Assembly (NCBI RefSeq): GCF_039634365.2
Contig: NZ_CP155079.2
Location: 3,224,001 to 3,288,000, forward strand
DNA: 64,000 nucleotides
Origin: Mucilaginibacter sp. PAMB04168
Lineage (GTDB): Bacteria > Bacteroidota > Bacteroidia > Sphingobacteriales > Sphingobacteriaceae
Reading direction: 5' to 3'
Shown piece by piece: positions 26,706 to 35,653 of the stretch. Both the position numbers and the translations under genes were made by a program. The notes beneath the pieces were generated by a model. The model saw only the letters and a program-made list of their open reading frames with translations, searched no databases and was not told where the DNA came from. How positions within the stretch are numbered: the stretch's first letter is position 1; each line of letters opens with the position of its first letter.

Positions 26706-28562
26706 ATGGCTAAAGTTTCCATTAACCTGGCTACAGGTTCGTTACAAAAGGAAGATATTATTGTAGGTATAGATTTGGGTACTACCAATTCGTTGGTAGC
26801 CTTTATTGATCCGGATAAAAACCCGAAGGTGATTAATGATGCCGGCAAAGGTGTGTTGGTACCCTCTGTATTGCACTTTGATACTGCCGGAAGCATAACG
26901 GTAGGTAACGAAGCTAAAAACTATTTGATAACCGATCCGCAAAACACTATATTTTCAGTGAAACGGTTATTAGGCCGTTCTTATAACGATATTGAAAATT
27001 ATAAGGATTTCTTTTCTTATAAAGTAATTGATGACAACAGCGAAAGCCTGGTTAAGGTTAAAGTGGGCGACCGCTTTTACACACCTATAGAGCTATCGGG
27101 GCTTATACTTAAGGAGCTGAAAGAACGTGCCGAACATGCGTTGAAAACACCAGTTAACCGAGCTGTAATTACCGTACCTGCTTATTTTAATGACTCGCAG
27201 CGCCAGGCCACGCGTGATGCCGGCAAATTGGCAGGCTTAGATGTATTACGCATTGTAAACGAACCAACAGCGGCAAGTTTAGCTTATGGCATTGGCTTAA
27301 ACCCTGAAGAGACCAAAACTATTGCAGTTTATGATTTAGGCGGCGGCACGTTTGATGTATCTATACTGCAAATACAGAACGGTATATTTGAAGTGCTTTC
27401 CACTAATGGCGATACGTTTTTAGGTGGCGATGATTTTGACCGCGCCATATTGCAGTACTGGATTGAAAAAAACCAGCTTGATAAAAATGAACTGGCCAAT
27501 AACCGCGAACTCACACAACAACTGCGCTTGAAAGCCGAAGAGGCAAAAAAAGCATTTGCCCATCAAAGTTTGTTCAATGAAAAAATAGGCGACATTTGGT
27601 GTACCATTGATCGCAATACATTTGAAGAACTAATTACTCCTAAAGTTGCGCAAACCATAACAGCCTGTACCAACGCATTGAAAGATGCCAACTTAACTAC
27701 AGCTGATATCGATGAAGTGATTATGGTAGGCGGCTCAACCCGTACTGCACTCGTACAAAACAAAGTAGCCGAATTTTTTGGCAAACCCGTGCATAACGAG
27801 ATGAACCCGGACGAGGTGGTAGCTTTGGGTGCTGCTATACAAGCTGATATATTGGCCGGTAATCGCAAAGATATACTGTTACTGGACGTTACGCCCCTTT
27901 CACTCGGTATTGAAACCATGGGCGGCCTGATGGATGTAATTATCCCACGAAACTCTAAGGTGCCCACCAAAGCTGGCCGACAGTATACAACCTCGGTTGA
28001 CGGACAGGTGAATATGAAAATATCAGTTTTCCAAGGTGAGCGCGATTTGGTGAAAGAGAACCGGAAATTGGCTGAGTTCGATTTAAAGGGCATTCCTGCT
28101 ATGCCGGCAGGCTTTCCAAAAGTCGACATCAACTTTTTGCTGAATGCTGATGGAATTTTAAAAGTTCAGGCTATCGAGTTACGCTCGGGTACCAAGCAAG
28201 AAGTAGAGGTAACGCCGGCTTACGGTATTACTAATGAGCAGGTAGAACAAATGTTAATGGATAGCATCACCCATGCTAAAGACGATGTTAGTCAACGTAT
28301 GGTGATTGAAGCTCGTACCGAGGGCGAGCAGATGGTATATACTGCTGAACGCTTTATTGAAAAACATGGCGAGTTACTCAGCATTGCAGAAGTGGCCAGT
28401 ACCCATCAGCATATACAAGCACTTAAAGAAGTTTTGACCAGCGGCGATAAGGATCTGATACTGAAAAAGGTTGATGAACTTAATGAGCTAACCCGCCCCT
28501 ATGCAGAGCGTGTGATGGATCAAGCCATTAGTACGGCCATGAAGGGCAAAAGCATCGATTAA
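26706..28562 (+). CDS. hscA: Hsp70 chaperone, HscA-like
   Basis: 618 residues. The ATPase domain begins [16 protein letters not shown], has [21 protein letters not shown], the [13 protein letters not shown] and MVGGSTRT loops. The linker [15 protein letters not shown] leads to the substrate domain. The N-terminal tail [17 protein letters not shown] before the ATPase, and the length, match Fe-S chaperone HscA (616 residues in E. coli) better than DnaK. No hscB, iscU or fdx gene is beside it. A -7 element TACATTTG lies at 26678-26685, 20 bases before the start. Confidence 0.85.
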   Translation: MAKVSINLATGSLQKEDIIVGIDLGTTNSLVAFIDPDKNPKVINDAGKGVLVPSVLHFDTAGSITVGNEAKNYLITDPQNTIFSVKRLLGRSYNDIENYKDFFSYKVIDDNSESLVKVKVGDRFYTPIELSGLILKELKERAEHALKTPVNRAVITVPAYFNDSQRQATRDAGKLAGLDVLRIVNEPTAASLAYGIGLNPEETKTIAVYDLGGGTFDVSILQIQNGIFEVLSTNGDTFLGGDDFDRAILQYWIEKNQLDKNELANNRELTQQLRLKAEEAKKAFAHQSLFNEKIGDIWCTIDRNTFEELITPKVAQTITACTNALKDANLTTADIDEVIMVGGSTRTALVQNKVAEFFGKPVHNEMNPDEVVALGAAIQADILAGNRKDILLLDVTPLSLGIETMGGLMDVIIPRNSKVPTKAGRQYTTSVDGQVNMKISVFQGERDLVKENRKLAEFDLKGIPAMPAGFPKVDINFLLNADGILKVQAIELRSGTKQEVEVTPAYGITNEQVEQMLMDSITHAKDDVSQRMVIEARTEGEQMVYTAERFIEKHGELLSIAEVASTHQHIQALKEVLTSGDKDLILKKVDELNELTRPYAERVMDQAISTAMKGKSID

Positions 28563-28583
28563 TAATCTACAAGCACAATAATA

Positions 28584-28614
28584 AAAAGCCCTCATAATTG
28601 AGGGCTTTTCTTTT
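28584..28614. terminator. Bidirectional terminator after hscA
   Basis: AAAAGCCCTCA (28584-28594) pairs with TGAGGGCTTTT (28599-28609); a TTCTTTTTT tail follows. It can stop hscA and the convergent small gene at 28615-28905. Confidence 0.82.
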
Positions 28615-28905
28615 TTACAGTTTATCGATTGCTTCTTGCTCTTTGAGCGCCTGAATATTATTCTTGCTGTTGTAATCGCTGGTTTGATCAGCAAAATCTT
28701 CCAGAATAGACGCAATTGTATCCAGATTGTCGGCAACACGCTGGTGCATATCGGGCAAATCTTTCTCGAGCCGTTTGTCGCCCAAATCTATATTGTCCAC
28801 TTCAATTTTCCCTAATTTTTGTATGATAGCCTGCTGGCTATTTTTTAGGTCCTCTAACTCATGGACAATCTTTTCCATTAGTTCAAACTTTCTGATCTTA
28901 TCCAT
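28615..28905 (-). CDS. Small predicted coiled-coil protein
   Basis: 96 residues, highly charged and without Cys, Trp or a signal peptide. The heptad-like pattern MDKIRKFELMEKIVHELEDL, described as residues 1-20, and the later RVADNLDTIASILEDFAD suggest two helices forming a coiled coil. I recognise no family. It converges on hscA, sharing its terminator, and is divergent from the TPR gene. It could be a small regulatory or scaffold protein; no function can be assigned. Confidence 0.6.
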   Translation of the reverse strand: MDKIRKFELMEKIVHELEDLKNSQQAIIQKLGKIEVDNIDLGDKRLEKDLPDMHQRVADNLDTIASILEDFADQTSDYNSKNNIQALKEQEAIDKL

Positions 28906-29001
28906 TTGAGTATGTTTTAGTATTTACTTACAAGCATAATTTTTAAAAAAAGTTTGATGTGTGAATATTAACTAATAACTTAGTTGATATTAATCAGATG
29001 T

Positions 29002-30156
29002 ATGACCACTAAATTCTTCCTCATATTTGTTTCTCTATTAGCTGTTAGCTCGTCAGCAGCAGCACAATTCAGCACAGTAAGTGACCGTACACTGCTGGAA
29101 TACTACCAGGCGCAAAAATATGTTGAAGCGGCAACCTATCTAAAAAGCGTTTATAAGGAACCTGTAAGCGATCCTAATGCATTACGTAATTTGGCTTACA
29201 CCACGCAAATGGCGGGCAAATTGGTTGAGGCCGAAGCCTATTATCAACGCCTGTTTCAATTAGATACTACCAAGCTTTCCGTTTTGAATAGTATAGCGGG
29301 CATCAATTTGCGAAGGGGCAACCTGCAAAAGGCTCAAACCTACTATTTGCATATTATTTCGGTCGATTCAACCAACTTTTATGTCCTCAAACAAATGGCC
29401 GATATTAGCTCACGCAATAATGACACTACCGGCTATGTCAAATACCTAAGCAAAGCTAACGCGGTTAACGGAGACGACGCCGATGTGGCGTCGGACTTGA
29501 GCAACTGGTATGTGAACGTAAAAAAATATGCACTGGCCCAGGCTGTGTTAAACACGGCTATAACTGCTGATCCTGAAAATGTGGTGCTGCTACAAAGCCT
29601 TCTGAAGCTGGTACATGCACAATCAAACTGGGCTGAAACTGTTAAAGTGGGCATGAAACTGTTGCAACTGGGCGACGGCACCTACCCTACCGCGCTTAAG
29701 CTAGGGCAAGCGTACTATAAACTTAAAAACTACATGTGTTGCCTCGAAACGCTGGCTGGGATGGAAGATATACAGCAAACAGAAACTTCCTTTTATTATA
29801 TGGCATTAAGTTACAAAGCCCTTAAAAACTATCCGAAGTCTATTGTATACTTTGAGCGGGCCATTACCGAAGGCATATCACCTGCCATACCAACCTATTA
29901 CGGAGAAATGGCTGGCAGTTACCAGGAACATAAGCGGTTTAAAAAAGCAGTGTACAGCTACGAGAAGGGTTTGCAGTTTGAGGAACGGCCACTGCTCCTT
30001 TACTCGTTAGCTACCTTATATGATAGCGATTTGAAAGACAAGGCCAAGGCGGTAAGGTACTACAAACGGTACTTAGGCACTAATCCGCCGGCTGTGCAGC
30101 AGGTGTATGTAGATTATACCAAGAGCCGTATCAGCGCCTTAGCCAGCCGACTTTAG
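29002..30156 (+). CDS. Secreted tetratricopeptide-repeat protein
   Basis: 384 residues from the ATG at 29002, with a signal peptide (KFFLIFVSLLAVSSSAAAQ). It is followed by about eight TPR units; clear ones are ALRNLAYTTQMAGKLVEAEA, SIAGINLRRGNLQKAQTYY and YYMALSYKALKNYPKSIVYF. The repeats run from about residue 45 to 370. It is probably a periplasmic scaffold for protein complexes. The last four bases overlap the end of ribE on the other strand. No enzyme domain is seen. Confidence 0.82.
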   Translation: MTTKFFLIFVSLLAVSSSAAAQFSTVSDRTLLEYYQAQKYVEAATYLKSVYKEPVSDPNALRNLAYTTQMAGKLVEAEAYYQRLFQLDTTKLSVLNSIAGINLRRGNLQKAQTYYLHIISVDSTNFYVLKQMADISSRNNDTTGYVKYLSKANAVNGDDADVASDLSNWYVNVKKYALAQAVLNTAITADPENVVLLQSLLKLVHAQSNWAETVKVGMKLLQLGDGTYPTALKLGQAYYKLKNYMCCLETLAGMEDIQQTETSFYYMALSYKALKNYPKSIVYFERAITEGISPAIPTYYGEMAGSYQEHKRFKKAVYSYEKGLQFEERPLLLYSLATLYDSDLKDKAKAVRYYKRYLGTNPPAVQQVYVDYTKSRISALASRL

Positions 30157-30737
30157 CGCTGCATTAAGCGGGCCACGTATTTGCCTATAATATCAAACTC
30201 CAGGTTTACAACCGAACCTTCGCGCACACTTTGCAAGTTGGTATGCTCATAAGTATAGGGTATAATAGCAACAGAAAAGCTGTCATCCTTTGAGTTAACA
30301 ACGGTTAAACTGATGCCATTTATACATATAGAACCTTTTTCCACTGTTACATTACCCTTGGTGGTATCGTACTGAAAAGTGTATTCCCAACTACCTTCAA
30401 GCGCCTTGTACATAGTGCAAACAGCGGTTTGGTCCACATGCCCTTGTACAATGTGGCCGTCTAAACGAGCGTTCATTTGCATACAACGTTCTAAATTTAC
30501 CAAGCCACCTAATTCAAGCTGACCAATGTTGGTTTTGTTCAGCGTTTCTTCAATAGCAGTAACCGTGTGCCGGTTTCCGTCTACAGCTACCACCGTAAGA
30601 CAAACGCCGTTATGCGCTACCGATTGGTCGATTTTTAGCTCGGCTGATATTTCAGATTCTATGGTAAGATGAACATTGCCTTGTTCATGCTTAAGTTCGG
30701 CCACGCGGCCTAAGGTCTCTATAATTCCGGTAAACAT
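30153..30737 (-). CDS. ribE: Riboflavin synthase, alpha subunit
   Basis: 194 residues made of two lumazine-binding repeats. The first begins with the diagnostic MFTGIIETLG and contains NGVCLTV; the second has GHIVQGHVDQ and NGISLTVV. It dismutates two 6,7-dimethyl-8-ribityllumazine molecules into riboflavin plus a pyrimidine that is recycled. It stands alone rather than in a rib operon. I looked for an FMN riboswitch upstream and saw none. Its 5' leader includes a short GC-rich hairpin (30745-30762). Confidence 0.93.
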   Translation of the reverse strand: MFTGIIETLGRVAELKHEQGNVHLTIESEISAELKIDQSVAHNGVCLTVVAVDGNRHTVTAIEETLNKTNIGQLELGGLVNLERCMQMNARLDGHIVQGHVDQTAVCTMYKALEGSWEYTFQYDTTKGNVTVEKGSICINGISLTVVNSKDDSFSVAIIPYTYEHTNLQSVREGSVVNLEFDIIGKYVARLMQR

Positions 30738-30865
30738 TTAACCCCCTAATCCTCCTGCCGGAGGGATATTGTTAAGCAGCAAAACTAAGTATAATGTTTG
30801 GTGCGTTTATCAGTTGTAAATCATTATCATTACTGTAACGTTAACAAATTACAGCAAGAATCGGG

Positions 30866-30896
30866 TTTTGTGGCACTGGCAGGCGGGCTACTTTTG
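30866..30896 (+). promoter_or_regulatory. Promoter of the alkylation-repair operon
   Basis: TTTTG (30866-30870), an 18-base spacer, and TACTTTTG (30889-30896), an almost ideal Bacteroidota vegetative promoter (TTTG, TAnnTTTG). The ATG of the first gene is 18 bases after it. This is the clearest two-part promoter in the window. Confidence 0.7.
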
Positions 30897-30914
30897 TAGA
30901 AAGATTAGCATAAC

Positions 30915-31769
30915 ATGGAAACGCAGAACGAAATAGATTACAAAAGGATAGCGCAGGCCATTGAGTATTTAAAGCTCAATTATAAACGCCAGCCCACGCT
31001 GGATGAGGCGGCCGCACATGTACACTTAAGCCCTTTCCATTTTCAGCGCATGTTTAAGGACTGGGCCGGGATAAGTCCAAAACAGTTTTTGCAGTACTTG
31101 AGCATTGAGCATGCCAAATCCATCTTGCGCGAAAAGCAAACTTCGCTTTTCAATGCGGCTTTTGAAGCCGGCTTGTCGGGCACAGGCAGGCTGCATGATC
31201 TATTTGTTAAGATAGAAGGCATGACACCCGGCGAATATAAAAATGGCGGTGAGCAGCTGCATATTAATTACAGCTTTACCGAAAGTCCGTTCGGAACCTT
31301 ACTGGCAGCCGCAACACCAAAAGGAGTTTGTTATATGGCCTTTGTTGATGAGCCGGAGCCGGATGCTTTGGCCAAGCTTCGCCACAATTTCCCAAATGCT
31401 ACTTACCATCAATTGCTTGATCAGATACAGCAGAACGCGTTGCAAATCTTTACGCAAGACTGGAGCCAACTTGATAATGTTAAACTACATTTAAAAGGTA
31501 CCGCATTTCAACTTAAGGTATGGGAAGCTTTACTTAAGGTGCCAATGGGTGGCCTATCTACCTACGCTGGCCTGGCCAGCATTCTTAATAACCCTAATGC
31601 CTGCCGTGCGGTAGGTTCGGCTGTGGGAAATAACCCGGTGGCATTCCTTATTCCCTGCCACAGAGTGATACGCTCAACCGGTGAGATTGGGCAGTACCAT
31701 TGGGGAAGCGTGCGCAAAAATGCCATAATTGGCTGGGAAGCAGCAAAGTTGTTAGTTGTAGCTGGCTAA
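30915..31769 (+). CDS. AraC-HTH / O6-methylguanine methyltransferase fusion
   Basis: 284 residues. An AraC-type DNA-binding region covers 1-100 (LDEAAAHVHLSPFHFQRMFK, then LSIEHAKSIL). An alkyltransferase domain covers about 110-284, with the acceptor FLIPCHRVIRS (Cys248) and GNNPVAF. It resembles E. coli Ada without its N-terminal metal-binding methyl-phosphotriester domain; a domain of that kind is the next gene. It should both repair O6-methylguanine and control the operon. Because the Ada switch Cys is absent, what activates it is unclear. One base separates it from the next gene. Confidence 0.9.
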   Translation: METQNEIDYKRIAQAIEYLKLNYKRQPTLDEAAAHVHLSPFHFQRMFKDWAGISPKQFLQYLSIEHAKSILREKQTSLFNAAFEAGLSGTGRLHDLFVKIEGMTPGEYKNGGEQLHINYSFTESPFGTLLAAATPKGVCYMAFVDEPEPDALAKLRHNFPNATYHQLLDQIQQNALQIFTQDWSQLDNVKLHLKGTAFQLKVWEALLKVPMGGLSTYAGLASILNNPNACRAVGSAVGNNPVAFLIPCHRVIRSTGEIGQYHWGSVRKNAIIGWEAAKLLVVAG

Positions 31770-31770
31770 T

Positions 31771-32037
31771 ATGTACCGGCATACTGAATTAGGCATTACA
31801 GTTTACGCGCGTACCAGGAGACTTTATACCTTAATTAATTCTAACGAAGTCAGTTTAGCAGGCTACACTAAGAACAAGGTATATGGTACACTTTCGTGTG
31901 CATCCGGTAAACTGATGAAAGCCGAAAACAGAGTGTTTTTCCAGAACGAACAGGAAGCTCTCAAGGCAGGCTACCGCCCCTGCGGAAACTGCATGCCTGA
32001 AAAATACAGACAATGGAAAATATCTTCTGATAAATAA
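31771..32037 (+). CDS. Stand-alone Ada-type metal-binding domain, methyl-acceptor Cys lost
   Basis: 88 residues. SCASGKLMKAENRVFF and EALKAGYRPCGNCMP align with the Ada N-terminal zinc domain (SC..... ENV.FF, EAL.AGFRPC..C). Cys43, Cys71 and Cys74 match three zinc ligands of E. coli Ada (42, 69, 72). The fourth, Cys38, which takes the methyl group from phosphotriesters, is Gly39 here. It is thus unlikely to be a methyl sensor as in Ada, and metal binding with three Cys needs another ligand. It lies one base after the AraC-alkyltransferase gene and is probably coupled to it. Confidence 0.78.
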   Translation: MYRHTELGITVYARTRRLYTLINSNEVSLAGYTKNKVYGTLSCASGKLMKAENRVFFQNEQEALKAGYRPCGNCMPEKYRQWKISSDK

Positions 32038-32040
32038 GTG

Positions 32041-32754
32041 ATGAATAGCATTGAATATAACTTGCAAAGCAAGGATTGGGAATTTATAGCCAACAGCCTG
32101 AACACTACTGGTTATGCCGTTGTAAAAAACATATTGAGCGCCGAACAATGCCAACAGCTTATTGTAAATTACGGAGACACCAGCGCCTACCGTAAAACCG
32201 TAGTAATGGAACGTTACCGTTTTGGGCTGGGTGAATACAAATACTTCAACTATCCTTTGCCTGACCTGATTACTAAAATCAGACAAGCTGCTTATCCCTA
32301 TCTGGCTAAAGTTGCCAACTTATGGATGGATGTTTTGGGCACCGGCATCATTTATCCGTTAACACATGATGAGTTGAAGCGACGGTGTCACAAGGCAGAT
32401 CAAACAAAACCAACAGCACTTATTTTGAAGTATGGTCCGGGTGGCTTTAATACACTGCATCAGGATTTATACGGCGACATTTACTTCCCTATGCAGGCAG
32501 TACTTTTTTTGAATGAACCCGGCACCGATTACACCGGCGGCGTATTTGTTCTTACAGAACAAATACCACGTGCTCAATCAAGAGCTATAGTTTTACAGCC
32601 TAAACGTGGCGATATGCTTATTTTCACCACTAGCTTTCGGCCGGTTAAAGGCACCAAAGGCTATTACCGTGTAAACATGAAACATGGCGTAAGCACAGTA
32701 AATACCGGCGAACGGTATACGCTTGGCATAATTTTTCATGATGCTTTGAGTTAA
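32041..32754 (+). CDS. 2-oxoglutarate/Fe(II) oxygenase, prolyl-hydroxylase-like
   Basis: 237 residues from the ATG at 32041 (GTG at 32038 is possible). The double-stranded beta helix shows LHQDLYGD (HxD, His140 and Asp142), the distal MKHGVSTV (His215) and an Arg ten residues later in GERYTLGIIFHD that should hold 2-oxoglutarate. Residues 15-60 form the helical N-terminal part (GYAVVKNILSAEQCQQLI). It is unlike AlkB in sequence but is encoded in the same operon, directly before alkB, so it may act on alkylated nucleic acid or on a repair-related protein. The substrate is unknown. Confidence 0.8.
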   Translation: MNSIEYNLQSKDWEFIANSLNTTGYAVVKNILSAEQCQQLIVNYGDTSAYRKTVVMERYRFGLGEYKYFNYPLPDLITKIRQAAYPYLAKVANLWMDVLGTGIIYPLTHDELKRRCHKADQTKPTALILKYGPGGFNTLHQDLYGDIYFPMQAVLFLNEPGTDYTGGVFVLTEQIPRAQSRAIVLQPKRGDMLIFTTSFRPVKGTKGYYRVNMKHGVSTVNTGERYTLGIIFHDALS

Positions 32755-32760
32755 TGTAAA

Positions 32761-33369
32761 ATGGATTTGTTTAGTGCCGATATTGATATTAGAACTAATT
32801 TACTGCCTTATGATGGGGAGGTGAATTATTATGGCCCTATCTTAAACCTTAATCAAGCAAATTTTTATTTAGACGCTTTTTTAAGCACTATTGCCTGGAA
32901 GAATGACGAAGCTATCATTTTCGGAAAACACTTTATCACCAAGCGCAAGGCAGCCTGGTACGGTGATGAAAACTATGCTTATACCTACTCTAATACCACC
33001 AAACAAGCGTTGATATGGACACCCCAACTGCTGGAATTAAAAGCATTGGTTGAGCAACACAGCAATCACCAGTTTAACTCGTGCCTGCTTAACCTTTACC
33101 ACGATGGTAACGAAGGTATGGCATGGCATAGCGATGATGAAAAGTCTCTTGGACAAAATACCACTATAGCATCGCTAAGCTTAGGCGCGGAGCGTAAGTT
33201 TGCTTTTAAGCACAAAATCAGCAAGTACACTACTGCTGTTATTTTACAAGCCGGCAGCCTACTGGTTATGAAAGGCGCTACACAAACCAACTGGTTGCAC
33301 GCTTTGCCAAAGACCACCAAAGTTAAGCAACCAAGAATTAATCTTACTTTTCGCACTATCAGTCATTAA
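32761..33369 (+). CDS. alkB: AlkB-like DNA dealkylating dioxygenase
   Basis: 202 residues. The Fe(II) triad is His123, Asp125 (MAWHSDDE) and His180 (NWLHALPK); Arg192 and Arg198 (PRINLTFR) bind 2-oxoglutarate. NLYHDGNEGM and SLSLGAERKF are hallmarks of the ALKBH2/3-like group. It oxidatively removes methyl groups such as 1-methyladenine and 3-methylcytosine. It is the last gene of the operon, six bases after the oxygenase gene, followed by a terminator. Confidence 0.9.
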   Translation: MDLFSADIDIRTNLLPYDGEVNYYGPILNLNQANFYLDAFLSTIAWKNDEAIIFGKHFITKRKAAWYGDENYAYTYSNTTKQALIWTPQLLELKALVEQHSNHQFNSCLLNLYHDGNEGMAWHSDDEKSLGQNTTIASLSLGAERKFAFKHKISKYTTAVILQAGSLLVMKGATQTNWLHALPKTTKVKQPRINLTFRTISH

Positions 33370-33386
33370 CGTTTTAAATTAATAAA

Positions 33387-33411
33387 AAAAGGCTGTTTGA
33401 AACAGCCTTTT
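33387..33411 (+). terminator. Terminator of the alkylation-repair operon
   Basis: AAAGGCTGTT pairs with AACAGCCTTT (33388-33397 with 33401-33410), with a three-base loop and a flanking A-run/T-run. It lies 18 bases after the alkB stop. Confidence 0.8.
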
Positions 33412-33743
33412 AGCGTTGTAGATTGTGATTAGGTATGTAGGGCGAAAGTCTTACTAAACTTTTCAAATGGGTTATGATCAATAATAAGAATTCAACGTAG
33501 CAAAGGAAATTTGCTGGTTGTTGATTATGATTTTACACACTACTATATTAACTAAAAGGTAAGCTAAACATATTATGGTGATAACCGTTGTGTTCTCATG
33601 TCCCATTTGCTTGGATCACGATATAAAGATAAATGCTAATTTTCCTGTAGGTTAATCTTTAACATATCTTAACACTATTAGTAGTATAAGTCTATTCATC
33701 GGCACGAATATGAAAATGCAACTTACATCACAGCTTAATAACT
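33412..33743. other. Intergenic region without recognised feature
   Basis: About 330 AT-rich bases between the repair operon and the Nudix gene. I see no open frame, no hairpin with a T-run and no RNA gene. It probably holds the Nudix promoter, but no full TAnnTTTG match stands out. Confidence 0.5.
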
Positions 33744-34211
33744 ATGGTTCGAAAAAGCGCAGGAATATTATTGTACAGATTGGTTGACCATCAGTTAGAG
33801 GTATTCCTGGTACATCCCGGGGGCCCTTACTTTGTAAATAAGGATGTTGGTGTATGGAGCATCCCGAAAGGAGAATTTGATGAGCATGAAGATGCACTAA
33901 CTGCTGCCAAGCGCGAGTTTGAGGAAGAGACAGGTCAACCTGTACAGGGTACGTTTACACCTTTGCAAACCATTAAACAAAAAGGTGGCAAGCTGGTGCA
34001 GGCCTGGGCAGTTAAGGGTGACATTGACCATAAAGTAGCAGTGAGCAATACCTTCAAAATGGAATATCCCTACAAATCGGGCAAATGGATTACGGTACCC
34101 GAAATTGACAAGGCGGCCTGGTTTACGGCTGAAGAAGCAAAAGAAAAAATTATCGGGGCACAAGCAGCTTTGATTGAAGAGCTAACAGAGTTGCTATTCA
34201 ACCAAAGCTAA
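33744..34211 (+). CDS. Nudix hydrolase
   Basis: 155 residues with a complete Nudix box: GEFDEHEDALTAAKREFEEETG (positions about 43-64) fits GX5EX7REUXEEXGU, the Mg2+-pyrophosphatase motif. The N-terminus SAGILLYR and VWSIPKG are typical of the NTP/diadenosine-polyphosphate branch. It cleaves a nucleoside diphosphate linked to another moiety; the precise substrate is unknown. It converges with the cytochrome gene 11 bases away. Housecleaning of damaged nucleotides would fit the repair operon next door but is only an inference. Confidence 0.87.
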   Translation: MVRKSAGILLYRLVDHQLEVFLVHPGGPYFVNKDVGVWSIPKGEFDEHEDALTAAKREFEEETGQPVQGTFTPLQTIKQKGGKLVQAWAVKGDIDHKVAVSNTFKMEYPYKSGKWITVPEIDKAAWFTAEEAKEKIIGAQAALIEELTELLFNQS

Positions 34212-34222
34212 AATTGAAAAGT

Positions 34223-34714
34223 TTATTGCGCTGGTGTTGCGGCAGGTTGCGGTGTAGCAGGTGCACCTTGCTGGCGCGGCATGCGGGCAACGTGAGCGGC
34301 CTTTACTTCGGGATGTGCTGACCCTTTATGACAGGTATTACAGTTAACCCCCATTTCCATAATGCGTCCTAGTGAATCCTTGCCGGCTTTAAAATATTTT
34401 TTGTTAATGTTGGCTGTCATGCGGTACATCTCGCGGGCCATTTGTTTCTCGGGTTTACCATCAAGCGCCCAATCCATTTTCTTGGTTTCTTCGTTACGCG
34501 AATGGCAGAAATTGCACCGTACGCCCAAAGCCGCGCCCCACTCGTCCATTACGTTGTGCAGCTCTTTTTCTGAAATGTCTTTCGGCAGAACTTTGAGATT
34601 CTGAAACTTTTTTTCATCAACAGTTTTCGACTGCTGCTGCATAGATGTGGTAGAGACGAAAATTACGGCAGATACTAAGCCAATAGTGACGATGAGCTTT
34701 CTGTTCAGTAGCAT
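34223..34714 (-). CDS. Exported c-type cytochrome with two CxxCH sites
   Basis: 163 residues with a signal peptide or anchor (ITIGLVSAVIFVSTTS region, residues 7-22). Two haem-binding sites, CNFCH and CNTCH, are about 60 residues apart, a pattern seen in the photosynthetic-reaction-centre-cytochrome-like family that is common in Bacteroidota. The C-terminus is a Pro/Ala-rich tail (APATPQPAATPAQ). It should carry electrons in the periplasm. No reaction centre or terminal oxidase is nearby, so the partner is unknown. Confidence 0.85.
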   Translation of the reverse strand: MLLNRKLIVTIGLVSAVIFVSTTSMQQQSKTVDEKKFQNLKVLPKDISEKELHNVMDEWGAALGVRCNFCHSRNEETKKMDWALDGKPEKQMAREMYRMTANINKKYFKAGKDSLGRIMEMGVNCNTCHKGSAHPEVKAAHVARMPRQQGAPATPQPAATPAQ

Positions 34715-34804
34715 ATATTAATTAGCGTTATGGTTGAGTAAGCATAGATAATAAAACTTATTTACAAAACCATGACATTATTACATGTTACAACATTGTT
34801 ACGC

Positions 34805-35653
34805 TTATATTAAAAAAGGTGCCGCTAACTGCTCGCTAATCTGCCATAGCTTGTTACGTGCTGATGCATTTTGTGCCGCCAGATTAGTTTGTGCCACACT
34901 GCCTTTTTTAAAGTACTGACCGCTTAATTTAGGATTTAATTTTGCAGCGCCGGCCAGGTAAATGCTGGTTTCTGCACCTTGCCGTGGTGTAATCATAAAA
35001 GGCTTAGCCAGCATCATCAGCACTTTACCAAATCCACCCAGCTCAGTGCCAAAGCCCGTGCTTACAATGCCCGGGTGTACAGCGTATGCAGTTATGCCAG
35101 CCTGAACATATTTTTCAGCAAGCGATTTAGTGAAATAAATATTACACAGCTTGGCCAAACCATAAGCCTTAAACGATGAGTAATCGCGTTCGAACTGAAA
35201 ATCGTTTAACAACTGCGGTCTTGCAATTTTGTGCGCCTCTGAGCTGATATTAACAATGCGGGCCTGCCCTTTTTGTAACAAAGGCATCAGGCTCATCGTT
35301 AGCAAAAAGTGCCCCAGGTGGTTCATAGCAAAAGTTAACTCATAACCGTCTTTACTTAACTTACGGGTTTGGTTAATACCACCAGCATTGTTGATTAACG
35401 TATTGATAGCAAAAAGCTTTCCCTTTAACTCGGTAGCCGCCCGCTGTACAGACTCCATATCTGCCAAATTGCAGTGCACTACAAAAATACTACGGTTGCC
35501 GGATTGTGCTACCAGTTCCTTTTTTAGGGCCTCGCCTTTGTCAACATTACGTACCAACAGGTACAACGCATGGTCTATTTTAGCCAGTGCTAAAGCAGTT
35601 TCTTTACCTATACCCGATGTTGCACCCGTAATAACTGTTGTTCTAAAAGGCAT
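34805..35653 (-). CDS. Short-chain dehydrogenase/reductase
   Basis: 282 residues, classical SDR. The cofactor motif is TGATSGIGKE (residues 8-17) followed by LLVRNVDK, whose Arg favours NADP. NNAGG stabilises the fold, and NISSEAHK with YGLAKLCN gives the Ser, Tyr and Lys of the active site. It resembles the retinol/WW-domain oxidoreductase-like group. The substrate is unknown. It stands alone and is divergent from the BlaI-type regulator. Confidence 0.87.
   Translation of the reverse strand: MPFRTTVITGATSGIGKETALALAKIDHALYLLVRNVDKGEALKKELVAQSGNRSIFVVHCNLADMESVQRAATELKGKLFAINTLINNAGGINQTRKLSKDGYELTFAMNHLGHFLLTMSLMPLLQKGQARIVNISSEAHKIARPQLLNDFQFERDYSSFKAYGLAKLCNIYFTKSLAEKYVQAGITAYAVHPGIVSTGFGTELGGFGKVLMMLAKPFMITPRQGAETSIYLAGAAKLNPKLSGQYFKKGSVAQTNLAAQNASARNKLWQISEQLAAPFLI

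Noticed and set aside
27563-28132. A 189-codon minus-strand frame
   Set aside because: Antisense to hscA, no recognisable motif; the plus-strand chaperone is certain.
30738-30914. FMN riboswitch before ribE
   Set aside because: I saw no conserved RFN-element core; the space is short and shared with the repair-operon promoter.
31855-32286. A 143-codon minus-strand frame
   Set aside because: It overlaps the Ada-type and oxygenase genes, which are well supported on the plus strand.
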